NCBI GenBank assembly: GCA_910577755.1
Contig: CAJTNL010000005.1
Location: 49,752 to 113,751 of the forward strand
DNA length: 64,000 nucleotides
Direction: 5' to 3'
Source of the DNA: an uncultured Eubacteriales bacterium
GTDB taxonomy: Bacteria; Bacillota; Clostridia; Oscillospirales; Acutalibacteraceae
Below the pieces are notes generated by a model that was given only the letters and a program-made list of their open reading frames with translations, did no database searches and was not told the DNA's origin. The translations under genes were made by a program, and so were the position numbers. Positions 10,001 through 19,091 of the stretch are shown in pieces (the first letter of the stretch is position 1; each line of letters begins with the position of its first letter).

Positions 10001-13000
10001 TTGCCCAATACCCAATGCTTCTATTTCATCTATATATGCCTGCGGCAAAATAGATCCAATTTCAAACTCCGGAATATCATCAGACAGTACGGCTTGCACT
10101 TCATCTATCACCGTCTGTAAATCCGCCTGATGCAGCTGCAATTTTATATTCCCATACTGCACGTAAACAATTTGATCTATATATTGCACCATTAATTGTG
10201 CTCCGCCAATCATAGTGGTTACTTGTGCGTCAAACCCGATTCCGTTTTTCACAATTGTAACATGTGCGTCTATCGTATCTTCTCCAAGCTGTACTTTCGT
10301 TGTAAAAGCATAACGATTGGCGTTGATGGTATTTGCAATAGCCGGTACAAAATCTACAATTTGTTTTACATCTGTAAACTCTTTCTCATTAAGCTCTGTC
10401 AGCGGCAGATAATCTGCTGTAATTTGTATCGGTTTTATCTCTACCCTGAGCCTGCTGTTCCCTGCTGCTATATTCTCTACAGAAATCTCGGTAAAGCTGA
10501 CTCCGTCATATACAGCTCGTATAGGAATTAAGTCGTCTCCCACCTTGACAGTGATTGCTGTGGAGGTTCCGTCAGCTGTAATAGATTCAATCATCTGCAA
10601 CAGTTTAAATACCGGTTCTGCAGTGGTTTGATTAATGTTTCCCGTTTGCATATTTTGAACAAATGTATGCAGTTGTAAATTATTCCATGTATCTATATAG
10701 GTTTGAGGTAAAAGAGCAGATAGATTCATCTCTAACATTTGCTTTGGCAGAATGTCTTTGAGCGTTTTCAACACGTTCTCTATATCTGTATGATGCAGTT
10801 TTACTCTCAAATTACCGTAACTGATATAAACTGCTCCATTTTGCTGGGTAAGCAGCAGGGTTTCTCCCTCCAGCTGTACCCTCACTTCTGCTTTCACACC
10901 GTCTCCACTGCGTACCAGACGCACTTTTGCCATTTCACTAAACGCTTGTTCTCCTGTCATATCCACACGCACGTCAAATTCATAACTGTTTGCGTTAAAT
11001 GCATTTTGGGTCACATCTAATACAGGAAGTATCTCTGAAACGGCAAAGTATGTATCATCATCAACCGTAATATCCCAAACATCAGCGCTAATACTGTTCA
11101 TACTTGCCTGAATATCCAGTTTACCGTCAGCGACTGTTACACCTGTCACTGTAACGTCAGAAATATCCGCCCCATCCTTCTTTGCAGTAACAGAAACCGT
11201 ATCAGTACCAATTTGCAAATCCGCATATACGGCAATATCATCTGTATCCACACGTTGGATAGCATCCAGTATTTTAGAGAAAGTCCATTCACTGCTGAAA
11301 TACTCTATATACGCTTGCGGTATTAAATTATCTAAATTAAGACTCTCTTGATTGAACGGCAGCAATTCAGTCAACTTTTGTTTGATTTCATCAATATCAT
11401 TAGCTTCAACTTTACATTTCAAATTACCGTATGACAAATAAGTCATGCCGTCTATATAAGTAACGGTCAGAATATCTCCATAAAGCTTAGTAGAAATAAC
11501 TGCTTTGATGTGCGAGCCGTCACGTACCAACTTCACATTAGCTTTTTGCTTAAACTGCATATCACCTTTTAAATGCAAATTTACATCAAAATCATAACTG
11601 TTCGCCTTCAGTAGATTCTGAATTGGCTCAATAAATTGTATTGCATCGTTTACATCAATATATTGTCCTTGTTCCAGTCCAATTGGCAAAACACGGCTAT
11701 TAATCACACCATTTTCCAAAACACATTCCACACTGCTGTTTTGCAGCGTTACACCCTTTATAGAAGCTCTTGTAATATAATCATACTCTCGATCCAGTTG
11801 TAAAGCAATGGTATCTCCTTCAAATCGCATCAAGAAATTTACGCCACGTGAGTCAAGATCCAGCGTTTCAATCTGTCCTATGCATGCAAACATCGGTTCA
11901 AGACCCTTAATGGAAATATCTCCAGACTGCAAGATACCTACCATTTCCTCAAAACCTAAATTTTTGAATGCGTCAATATAGGATTGCGGTAAAATAGCGG
12001 TAATATCAAAGTTAACCATTTCCGGTGGTAAAACTTCTTTGATTTCCTGTATAATTCCATCCATATCGGTCATATGCAAGCGCAATTTTATATTGCCATA
12101 TTGCAGATAAGTCACTCCGTTAATATATTTTAGGCTAACCAGCTCGTTCATAAGCATTGTTTTCACTTCAGCATCGATGCCATTGGCGGTACGTGTTAAC
12201 TTTATCTTTGCATTCTGCGTTAAATTTTCCTGTCCACTCAACTTAATTTGCGCATCAAATTGATAACTGGAAGCCTCGAGCGTATTACGTAGTGCACGCA
12301 AAGTAGGCAGCATATCATCTACCGTTGTATATGCTTTGGTGTTTACTGTAATCGGTAACTGCTCTGATGTTATATGCAAAGCTCGAATCGTGATGTTTGC
12401 CCGACTATCTGCAATTTGTAATCCCTCTAAACGACCCGAAGTCACAAACTCATCATTACGCCCTAATGCTAGTGAAAATTCCTGATCATTTAATTTAACC
12501 CTTATAGATGCGCTGTTTTCATCAGCGCTAACAGACTGAATAGCGCTGAAAACTTTTAAAACCGAAGTAACATTCCCATTAGCAAAAATATCGGTAAACC
12601 CTCTCGGCAATTCAACAGGAAGAACACGGTCTAACACATCGCCTATATCATATTGATCGGCACTTACTTTTACAGCTCCATATTGTATGTATGCTTTTTC
12701 ATCAATCCATTTCAGACTAAATGGATTCCCAAATACGTCAGCTACAACTTCCGCATGAACGGTATTGTCCCTTTTGACAACCGTTACAGTTGCCTTTTGT
12801 TCCAATGAATTCTGACCTTGTAAATCAAAATTAACGTCAAAAACATAACTGGATGCATTCATTGTATTTTGAATCGGTTCTACAAATTCAGCCAAGTGAG
12901 CAACGTCTGTATATAAGCTCTCATTAACAGAAAGATAGGTTTGCTGTGCACTTACTTGATGCAAATGAAACTGTATGCTGACATCGTGGTTCTGTACTGG

Positions 13001-15571
13001 CAAATGATACAATCCGGCATAATTTATTTGATTTCCACTTCGGCCAAGCTCTAAACGCAAGCCATTTTTACCAATCGCAAGCGACATTTTGGATGGATTT
13101 GACCCAATATCCAGACGTTGGATACTTTGCAGCAGATTAGAAACGTCAAAGTTTGTAATCAAATCTACATATTCTTGCGGGAATAAACTTCCAATATCCG
13201 GAAACCTCCCGTTAATTGGTAAAAATTTTCCAAGCTCCTGTGCAATCTCACGTATATTGGTCGTTTCTAATCTTAAATGAATATTGTCCGTGTCAACATA
13301 AACCACCTGATTAATGAATTGCAGTTTAATCTGCGTACCTAGAACATTAGCAGAAAGCGATGCATCATAACGATTGCCATTTTTTGTTAATAAGATTTCA
13401 ATATCCTGATTATAGTTCATTTCACCGCGCAGCATCACAGTTGCTGTTAAGTTTATAGTTTTACCTTGTAACAGATTCATCAGCGGGTCAAGATAAGTGA
13501 GCACATCCTCCAATCTTGTATAACCAACCCCACTGGTTGCAATGGAAATTCCCGGTCTATTCAACGCTGTTAACCGAACATCTGCGCTCAATGCGGCATT
13601 CCTGATAGAAACACCTTCTATCTGAAAGTTAGTCATTATCTGACCTTTTTTTATAGCTGTAAGACGAATAGTATGATTACCAAGCCTCAAACCAAGGAAA
13701 ACGGTATTTCCTTTTACCCTAACGGGAAGCATATTTTTCATAATATTAGATATATCAGGGTTGGCAAATAAATGAATATAGTCATCGGGCAAAATATCGG
13801 TTAAGGAGAATGTACCTGCCACCGCAGGTAGGATTTTTTGCAGTTCACTGGAAACTTGACTAATAGAGTCAGTATGGAAAGAAAGCTTTAAATTCCCATA
13901 ATCTATGTATGCTATACCGTTTACCAACCGTACCGTTAAGTGCTGATCCAAAATATTAGTATCTATTTGAACATTTACACCTCTCGCAGTGCGCATCATC
14001 TTAACATACGCATTTTGTGTCAAGGTGGGTTGACCTGTTAAGGTAAAGGTGGTATCAAACTCCCAGCTATCGGCGTTTATTAAATGAAATATTGGGTTCA
14101 CATATTCCAATAACGGCAACATGTTTTCATAGTTTCCAGTAATACCAGGGAACATATGAGGCGTGCTTGTGGGTTTTACCAGTGCTTGAAATTGCATACC
14201 TCCTATATATCCATTGATATTGGCGTCTATCAATTTCATAGTACTGTTTTCCAGATGAACCATCAGGTCAACGCCATCCAAATTCATGGTCATTTCCTGC
14301 ATACCGTCTTTTATCTGAAAAGTCATATCATTCATGAAACTATTCATTGAATCGGCGTCCAATTCTGGAATTTCAAAGCCTGCAACATATGCTACATCCT
14401 GCAAAGCATCCATTAAACCGTCTACCGTCAGATGATACTTTAAGTTTGCATAATCGAAATACAATTTATCATCTTTTAAACAGGCATATATATCACCAAG
14501 CTGTATTTGATAGGTATCTGTTTGTAAATCACCTTGCACATACATTTTGTAAAATGAGCTGTTTACAGATAAATCTGCCTCCAAATGGAAGATTCCCTGT
14601 TCATCCGCACCGAATACTTTACCTAGATATGATTTCATATCCATCTTACCGGAGCCATCTAACGTACTTAAATTATTCGGATCATATTTATCGCGAATAT
14701 ATGCTTCATACAATTCTTTGTCTGGAATTTGCTGTTCCTGCCCGTAATCCTGATAAATTTCTGTAAACTCGGTAGTACAGTTTGCACTGCCCATAACCGG
14801 AATAGAAATATCATAATTCTCCTGCATAATAACTTTCAGCGGTTTCCAGTCTTGATCCATCTCAATCGTAAGGGTTACTGAGTGAAACAACGGATTTTTC
14901 TGAGAGCCGGACAAAGTTTTTACTTGACGACGGTAGTAAGCCGGCGCTGTTTCGGGATCAAGCTGGTAGGTATAAACAAATCTATTGTCGCTCTGCTCCA
15001 CTGTTTGGGCGGATAAAATTGTTTTCTTTGATACAACGTAAGGGGAAATTCCATTGGGCAATAAACCGTATGTATTGGTATAGGTTTCTTCAGAAATGGG
15101 AGTAATTTCATTAGACCATGTAACGGTTTGACCTGAAATTTGATCCGCGCTACGTACCAAATAAATTTTATTTTGATCTTGAATATATTTTTGCTGTGCA
15201 ACGTTTGCCATAGAGCTCAAACTGATTGATTCCTGATACATCTCATCTCCGTTGATGATTTTCGTATCTTTCATATTCTGCACATAATTCATAAAACCGA
15301 TATTAGCATCAATATCTCCAGACATTTCCGTTTTATATTTACCAATATCACGTATTACACCAAGCGCAATCGCCGCATTTTCTTGCGGTGTATAATCTGC
15401 CGGCGTACCTGACTCCGGTTTTGCCATAATATCTGAAAGCCCCACGCCCTCTACTGTATCTTCGGGTTCCTCATAATTTCGGCTCATACCATAAAAGAAC
15501 ACAAATGATGCTAATAACAAAATCACCACAATAGGGGCAGTAATTAACACATGCTTCTTTTTTATTTTCAT
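7052..15571 (-). CDS. Giant membrane-anchored beta-rich repeat protein, 2839 residues
   Basis: I do not recognise the family. The start ATG follows GGGAGAAATAAG. The N-terminus is a basic stretch, then one hydrophobic segment (about residues 8-28), so the rest should face outside. Residues 30-330 form a unique domain. Then a module recurs about every 190-225 residues, marked by a tyrosine-rich motif near residues 370, 557, 757, 961, 1154, 1377, 1581, 1802, 2027 and 2233, e.g. YIDYGNLKL, YLQYGNIKL, YISYGNLRV, YVQYGNIKL, each followed about 35 residues later by LPQxYIDxF. Residues from about 2400 are again different. The predicted texture is alternating hydrophobic beta strand, with very few cysteines and no LPXTG. 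The repeated modules loosely recall LolA/LppX-like lipoprotein folds; that is a guess. It is transcribed alone. Confidence 0.85.
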   Translation of the reverse strand: MKIKKKHVLITAPIVVILLLASFVFFYGMSRNYEEPEDTVEGVGLSDIMAKPESGTPADYTPQENAAIALGVIRDIGKYKTEMSGDIDANIGFMNYVQNMKDTKIINGDEMYQESISLSSMANVAQQKYIQDQNKIYLVRSADQISGQTVTWSNEITPISEETYTNTYGLLPNGISPYVVSKKTILSAQTVEQSDNRFVYTYQLDPETAPAYYRRQVKTLSGSQKNPLFHSVTLTIEMDQDWKPLKVIMQENYDISIPVMGSANCTTEFTEIYQDYGQEQQIPDKELYEAYIRDKYDPNNLSTLDGSGKMDMKSYLGKVFGADEQGIFHLEADLSVNSSFYKMYVQGDLQTDTYQIQLGDIYACLKDDKLYFDYANLKYHLTVDGLMDALQDVAYVAGFEIPELDADSMNSFMNDMTFQIKDGMQEMTMNLDGVDLMVHLENSTMKLIDANINGYIGGMQFQALVKPTSTPHMFPGITGNYENMLPLLEYVNPIFHLINADSWEFDTTFTLTGQPTLTQNAYVKMMRTARGVNVQIDTNILDQHLTVRLVNGIAYIDYGNLKLSFHTDSISQVSSELQKILPAVAGTFSLTDILPDDYIHLFANPDISNIMKNMLPVRVKGNTVFLGLRLGNHTIRLTAIKKGQIMTNFQIEGVSIRNAALSADVRLTALNRPGISIATSGVGYTRLEDVLTYLDPLMNLLQGKTINLTATVMLRGEMNYNQDIEILLTKNGNRYDASLSANVLGTQIKLQFINQVVYVDTDNIHLRLETTNIREIAQELGKFLPINGRFPDIGSLFPQEYVDLITNFDVSNLLQSIQRLDIGSNPSKMSLAIGKNGLRLELGRSGNQINYAGLYHLPVQNHDVSIQFHLHQVSAQQTYLSVNESLYTDVAHLAEFVEPIQNTMNASSYVFDVNFDLQGQNSLEQKATVTVVKRDNTVHAEVVADVFGNPFSLKWIDEKAYIQYGAVKVSADQYDIGDVLDRVLPVELPRGFTDIFANGNVTSVLKVFSAIQSVSADENSASIRVKLNDQEFSLALGRNDEFVTSGRLEGLQIADSRANITIRALHITSEQLPITVNTKAYTTVDDMLPTLRALRNTLEASSYQFDAQIKLSGQENLTQNAKIKLTRTANGIDAEVKTMLMNELVSLKYINGVTYLQYGNIKLRLHMTDMDGIIQEIKEVLPPEMVNFDITAILPQSYIDAFKNLGFEEMVGILQSGDISIKGLEPMFACIGQIETLDLDSRGVNFLMRFEGDTIALQLDREYDYITRASIKGVTLQNSSVECVLENGVINSRVLPIGLEQGQYIDVNDAIQFIEPIQNLLKANSYDFDVNLHLKGDMQFKQKANVKLVRDGSHIKAVISTKLYGDILTVTYIDGMTYLSYGNLKCKVEANDIDEIKQKLTELLPFNQESLNLDNLIPQAYIEYFSSEWTFSKILDAIQRVDTDDIAVYADLQIGTDTVSVTAKKDGADISDVTVTGVTVADGKLDIQASMNSISADVWDITVDDDTYFAVSEILPVLDVTQNAFNANSYEFDVRVDMTGEQAFSEMAKVRLVRSGDGVKAEVRVQLEGETLLLTQQNGAVYISYGNLRVKLHHTDIENVLKTLKDILPKQMLEMNLSALLPQTYIDTWNNLQLHTFVQNMQTGNINQTTAEPVFKLLQMIESITADGTSTAITVKVGDDLIPIRAVYDGVSFTEISVENIAAGNSRLRVEIKPIQITADYLPLTELNEKEFTDVKQIVDFVPAIANTINANRYAFTTKVQLGEDTIDAHVTIVKNGIGFDAQVTTMIGGAQLMVQYIDQIVYVQYGNIKLQLHQADLQTVIDEVQAVLSDDIPEFEIGSILPQAYIDEIEALGIGQLISNMQAGNINRATIAPLLKVMQKITVGAQEQQLTMSAVFAGEQIELVTTSKNNLLATAEISGITAMEKPTVLYAEMTQVDGNIADISNNSEEFVNAEEAVGFVKPITQLMKANTIEFTVNGIANGKFNGELQNAVVRIQRTDNGFNGEVVVNDVYGHSLLVKLVDNVTYVDYANIKLRLNLSDIHEIADEIRAILPGETNSFDLTTFIPQSYLDIFQNADMFELVQKFDHVTVSGEQITFDFHISDTDVLHATVRKDADEKLSVQVNGLDIYESDVSVDATVVSIDHAISIAPQGEYADTKQIAYFTRPIMDIANANSLNFDANITFGDMFTDQTAHVKLLLHRDGQGAVQSVDSYATTEIDGRTLTIKMFGSKTYMQYGDIRIMLDTKDIEAILTRLRDILPEGNLDENADLSAMIPIAYTDLLGSFANGAELFEKLIGGISHVSVNNADLHANLQIGDDIVKLKLNRNGSVLTGGSVHGITVAGSQSSVVISNITMESVTIDPITDSANYINAADLVDFVEAGMNSYEQLNNQIFDVKADLKINGHEVKMVIINNHLYLYYHDTNQFKVGGAPYTGIKMQMDYNAMLDLTVTGVDLMEIPLPEDVKVHILGSRVPLDTSVLNALPIPTVDELLADNHVNVNINLFALVKNIQCQGDTFVVTLNSKELFGDAAMPDTIVTVSKADNGTQQVISKVAVTNTNNQDTTVAIPSDANNYMDFSSLNTFADSLMQTADLKEYRITGDISANMRIIGINFNASIPMDFRLRLNEDHTVQKAFIELNVPYYFMVLQQNMVVRVYYEDGILYFDRSWETSSGALWWKEYYDHHEYMKCTIDEFMADPMKYIYFCTNFTSIVQGAIDDAIANSDQKAVRTGNPVFEESLTGFTFNGINLWHLTLDAAHLFNNSDFADNMLIMLARGDNGLLNQISFSTQVLNLINLQLLNGHLINADKSNVDMSVVPGNLSEDTNYIFGQVHSVDYKK

Positions 15572-15645
15572 CTTATTTCTCCCAACCTCTCATTGAATCC
15601 AAGTCTTAATCTATAATTTTGTACATACTTTCTTCATAATTGATT

Positions 15646-15674
15646 ATTATACTATCTGGATAAATGCTTGTCAA
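15646..15674 (-). promoter_or_regulatory. Perfect consensus sigma-A promoter of the giant gene
   Basis: TTGACA and TATAAT separated by exactly 17 bases on the minus strand. The -10 box is about 75 bases before the ATG at 15571. A perfect match implies strong vegetative transcription. Confidence 0.85.
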
Positions 15675-15743
15675 ATATACATTTACAATTGGAATTTTTC
15701 TAATATATATGACATTCCCTGTAAATACATACATTTTTACAAC

Positions 15744-15796
15744 AAAAAGTACAAGCTCTCACCATTTACAAATAGTAAATTTGTAGAGCCTGTACT
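15744..15796 (-). terminator. Second hairpin/terminator downstream of spoIVA
   Basis: Arms AGTACAAGCTCT and AGAGCCTGTACT (11 of 12 with one G-U) are followed on the minus strand by TTTTTGTTG. It lies between the first spoIVA terminator and the giant gene promoter and may act as a back-up. Confidence 0.65.
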
Positions 15797-15853
15797 GTGT
15801 TTTCAATTTATAAATTTTTTATAATTATATCCATATTACGGATAATTTTCATG

Positions 15854-15886
15854 ATAAAAAAATCGGAGTGTCTACACACACTCCGA
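15854..15886 (-). terminator. Terminator of spoIVA
   Basis: A nine-base stem TCGGAGTGT/ACACTCCGA is followed on the minus strand by seven T. It starts eleven bases after the spoIVA stop. Confidence 0.9.
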
Positions 15887-15896
15887 CCAAGCAAAT

Positions 15897-17372
15897 TTAT
15901 AAAATAATACAAATTAATCCATTACATCCATCGTTAATAATACGCTCAATAGTCTGGCGCACCTTTCCTCGTGCTTCTACAGGCATACGATGCAATTTGT
16001 TATGGAGGCCTTCATTTACCAACTCATGCAAAGATTTTCCAAAAATATTAGACTGCCAAATTTGAGCTGGACTTTCGTCAAACTCTTTCATCAAATAAGA
16101 AATCAAATCTTCAGACTGCTGTTCAGAACCAACCATGGGTGTAATTTCAGTTGTAATATTGGTTCTCATCATTTGAATAGACGGTGCAGCAGCTTTTAAA
16201 CGGATGCCGTATCTACCGCCTTGTTTAATAATCTGAGGTTCTTCCAACGTTAATTCGTCAATACCAGGCATAACGATTCCATACCCTGTTTCCAAAACGT
16301 CATCATAAGCATCTTTCAACTTATCATACTGCGCTTTCATATCCATAAACCGCATCATACATTCCAGTAATGCGCCCTCATTCTCAATTTGCATACCAGT
16401 TTTTTCGCCTAGAATCTGATAAAATAATTCCTGACTTAAATCAATAGTGATTCTTGCATGACCAGTACCTAGATCAATCGCACTGGTACGAGATAATGAC
16501 ACATATTCGCAAGTCGTCACCTGCTCATTGATACCGCTTACCTGTCCAATCCTGTTTATATTACCTGCGGACTCTTTAATTGCAGTAAACACAGCGCTGC
16601 GAAGCCAATGTTCCTTTTCTAAACTGCAAAGCCACTGCGGCATATCCACTTTGATCTCCTTTACAGGAAATTGATACAGAATGTTTTGCAGAATATCTTT
16701 AATTTCTGATTCCGTTAGCTCCAAACAATTGATTGCAGAAACCGGGACACTGTATTTTTCCTGCAATTCCTTACAAAGTGTTTGCGCCTCCTGACTATAT
16801 GGACTCGTGCAATTTACCAATACAACAAAAGGTTTATCAATTTCCTTTAATTCTGTAATCACCCGTTCTTCTGCTTCCTCGTATTCTTCTCTAGGAATAT
16901 CACTAATACTTCCATCAGTTGTCAGTACAAGACCAATGGTCGAATGTTCGGTAATAACTTTTTTAGTACCAATTTCAGCTGCCATATTAAACGGAATTGG
17001 CTCTTCGAACCATGGCGTCATTACCATACGTGGCGTGTCATTTTCAACATAGCCCAATGAGCTTGGTACAATATATCCTACACAGTCTATCATTCTAACA
17101 TGAAAAGACGCATTGTCGTCCAAATGCACCGCTACTGCCTGCTCCGGAATAAATTTAGGTTCTGTTGTCATAATGGTTCTGCCCGCAGCCGACTGGGGCA
17201 ACTCATCTATAGCACGCTCCTTTTCAAAGTCCTGATCCATATTCGGAATTACAATGGTGTCCATAAATCGTTTGATAAAGGTTGATTTACCCGTTCTGAC
17301 CGGACCAATCACCCCAATATATACACTACCTTTGGTGCGCTCTGCAATATCTTGGTAAATTGAATTTCCCAT
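15897..17372 (-). CDS. spoIVA: Stage IV sporulation protein A, spore coat ATPase
   Basis: From the ATG at 17372 the product has 491 residues, close to the usual 492; a GGGGGG Shine-Dalgarno lies at 17380-17385. The N-terminal ATPase domain has a Walker A loop GPVRTGKST (residues 23-31) and a sensor-like SDGSISDIP. SpoIVA polymerises by ATP hydrolysis on the mother-cell side of the outer forespore membrane and is the base of the spore coat; SpoVM recruits it and, in Clostridioides, SipL binds it. It is directly downstream of sipL, behind a segment that can form either a terminator or a hairpin over the ribosome site. A strong terminator follows. Confidence 0.96.
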   Translation of the reverse strand: MGNSIYQDIAERTKGSVYIGVIGPVRTGKSTFIKRFMDTIVIPNMDQDFEKERAIDELPQSAAGRTIMTTEPKFIPEQAVAVHLDDNASFHVRMIDCVGYIVPSSLGYVENDTPRMVMTPWFEEPIPFNMAAEIGTKKVITEHSTIGLVLTTDGSISDIPREEYEEAEERVITELKEIDKPFVVLVNCTSPYSQEAQTLCKELQEKYSVPVSAINCLELTESEIKDILQNILYQFPVKEIKVDMPQWLCSLEKEHWLRSAVFTAIKESAGNINRIGQVSGINEQVTTCEYVSLSRTSAIDLGTGHARITIDLSQELFYQILGEKTGMQIENEGALLECMMRFMDMKAQYDKLKDAYDDVLETGYGIVMPGIDELTLEEPQIIKQGGRYGIRLKAAAPSIQMMRTNITTEITPMVGSEQQSEDLISYLMKEFDESPAQIWQSNIFGKSLHELVNEGLHNKLHRMPVEARGKVRQTIERIINDGCNGLICIIL

Positions 17373-17379
17373 TTTCGTA

Positions 17380-17441
17380 CCCCCCATTTTCCATCAAAAA
17401 CTTTTTTGATAAAAACCCATTTTTTATGGAAAATGGGTTTT
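17380..17441 (-). promoter_or_regulatory. Mutually exclusive RNA structures between sipL and spoIVA
   Basis: On the minus-strand RNA the arm at 17426-17437 (CCCATTTTCCAT) can pair perfectly over 12 bases with 17383-17394 (ATGGAAAATGGG), which overlaps the GGGGGG ribosome site of spoIVA. The same arm also belongs to the terminator hairpin at 17411-17441. A third small hairpin (17393-17410) sits between. The two folds exclude each other, so this region may set the sipL:spoIVA ratio. Confidence 0.5.
17411..17441 (-). terminator. Terminator or attenuator after sipL
   Basis: A stem AAAACCCATTTT with AAAATGGGTTTT ending in a short T run, twelve bases after the sipL stop and before spoIVA. Confidence 0.65.
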
Positions 17442-17452
17442 GCTTTATTTAA

Positions 17453-18991
17453 TTACACGGGTATGAACAACATACCTTTTGTCATTATATTTTCATCAGC
17501 TATATCATTTTCTTCTTGAATAGCAGACACTGAGGTATAATACTGCCGCGCAATATTCCATAAACTTTCCCCAGCTTCTGCATAATAAATAATCAAAGCT
17601 GCATTTTTATCTTTTTCAATCGGATGCTCTTCATCAGCAAAAGCTTTGACAATTGCCTGGTAAGAGAACTCCTGCAATATCGCCACTGTTAAAGCAAGCT
17701 CCGCCTTTACCTCAATTCCGGAGTTACCGGTAATACGGTAACTAATACCTGTAATATGCACCATGGCATCACATTTAATGTCTTCCGGGCGGTTCGACCA
17801 ATCATGGCTGCATTTAAAATCAACCATTCTTTCAAAATAAAATGGTTTTCCTTCACCACCTATAGCCAAAATACAAATATTCAGTTTTCCCGTATAAACA
17901 ATGTTACCATCTTCTAAACAAGCGGTAACAGACTTCATTTCATTCCAGACGTCAATTACCTGTGTTATACCAATATCATCAACCTCAAACTGATTTTTTT
18001 GCACGCTCGTATCATGCAAAATCTCTATCAGCTTATGTACAGTATGCTGTTTATATTCCAACTTTAAATTCTGCGTAGTGGAATAAGCATCTGTGACAAC
18101 TGTAAATCGCTCATCCATATAAGCGGTTACATGAGCCATTGCCCGAACCTCCGCCTCAAATAACATATTTTCACCGGAAGAATCGCTTTTAATCTGCACA
18201 TCGGCCCCCATAGTATCTACACGCACATCGCACATGCACTGTTCTGAAATACCAGCGCAATCCACCATTTGACTATACGGTATAGTATATTCCATATGCT
18301 CCGGAGGGACCTCACCCATACCTGCAGCATACAATATCTTAACAACAACTTCACCTTTTAAAATTAGTTTATGGTCGAGAATTTTCATATCGTCCATGGT
18401 AATGGCGCAGTCAGAACGAATAATAGTTTCCGCAGGTGGTTTTCCATCGCTGATTTCCAGTACCTCATTCACAGAAAAAGTTTCTTGAGTCATACCTACA
18501 ATGTTACTTGCTTCAATCTCTGACTTCTTTTGTTCAATATCATCACCGTCAATATTGCACAAAACATCCTGCTGTACATGCTCAAGCACCTTTGCACAAA
18601 TAGAAAATGCCCCATGAATATCTAATTTCCGCGGACTTGTAGCGCGGCAATTGACATAATCCACCTTTGCTTTTACAAAAGCGGTGGGATTCTCCAAAGT
18701 CTTTTTCATGGGAATATTAGTAGTGAATGTATTAATTTTTTCACAACAACGAATTGGTAAGCCTGCGGCGTCTACATATAAAATACGCAGCAAAGTATTT
18801 CCATTTACCTCCAGGCTATCTCCCACAATGCTTTTACTGGTAATACAAGGATATATCTGACACTTTAAAATACGTTGAATATCCGGGCAATAGTCAGGCA
18901 GTGAAAGCGCCAAATCCAACGGTTGCTCCTGACAGCCGTCAAACACAACCTCAGCACCTTGTAACACCTCAGTACTTAAATGATATTCCAT
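17453..18991 (-). CDS. sipL: SipL-like SpoIVA-interacting protein (SPOCS/DUF3794 plus LysM)
   Basis: 512 residues, matching the roughly 515 of Clostridioides SipL. The first 450 residues consist of DUF3794 (SPOCS) domains, with the typical opening of LPDYCPDIQRILKC near residue 30. The last 50 residues are a LysM domain (EAGESLWNIARQYY...). SipL binds SpoIVA through its LysM domain and is needed for coat attachment in Clostridia, which lack SpoVID. The ATG at 18991 has AAAGGAGAG upstream. Its position directly before spoIVA supports the call. A sigma-E-like motif lies upstream. A generic DUF3794 protein is the alternative. Confidence 0.88.
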   Translation of the reverse strand: MEYHLSTEVLQGAEVVFDGCQEQPLDLALSLPDYCPDIQRILKCQIYPCITSKSIVGDSLEVNGNTLLRILYVDAAGLPIRCCEKINTFTTNIPMKKTLENPTAFVKAKVDYVNCRATSPRKLDIHGAFSICAKVLEHVQQDVLCNIDGDDIEQKKSEIEASNIVGMTQETFSVNEVLEISDGKPPAETIIRSDCAITMDDMKILDHKLILKGEVVVKILYAAGMGEVPPEHMEYTIPYSQMVDCAGISEQCMCDVRVDTMGADVQIKSDSSGENMLFEAEVRAMAHVTAYMDERFTVVTDAYSTTQNLKLEYKQHTVHKLIEILHDTSVQKNQFEVDDIGITQVIDVWNEMKSVTACLEDGNIVYTGKLNICILAIGGEGKPFYFERMVDFKCSHDWSNRPEDIKCDAMVHITGISYRITGNSGIEVKAELALTVAILQEFSYQAIVKAFADEEHPIEKDKNAALIIYYAEAGESLWNIARQYYTSVSAIQEENDIADENIMTKGMLFIPV

Positions 18992-19021
18992 AAAAGGTCT
19001 CTCCTTTTTTTGTTACTAGCT

Positions 19022-19053
19022 AATTTGTATTCGTATCCTGTCCCATTTATACC
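19022..19053 (-). promoter_or_regulatory. Sigma-E-like promoter candidate for sipL-spoIVA
   Basis: On the minus strand GTATAAA, 14 bases, then AATACAAAT, about 30 bases before the sipL start. A partial fit to the Bacillus mother-cell sigma-E consensus; SpoIVA genes are sigma-E controlled in known spore formers. Confidence 0.4.
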
Positions 19054-19056
19054 AAA

Positions 19057-19091
19057 ATAAAGTCTGCACCTAAAAAAAGTACAGACTTTAT
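19057..19091. terminator. Hairpin upstream of sipL
   Basis: Ten-base arms ATAAAGTCTG and CAGACTTTAT. On the minus strand the stem is followed only by TTTTGG, so termination is uncertain. Confidence 0.4.

Noticed and set aside
8589..10531. Many open frames on the plus strand opposite the giant gene
   Set aside because: They recur because the repeated modules recur, have no ribosome sites and no plausible products.
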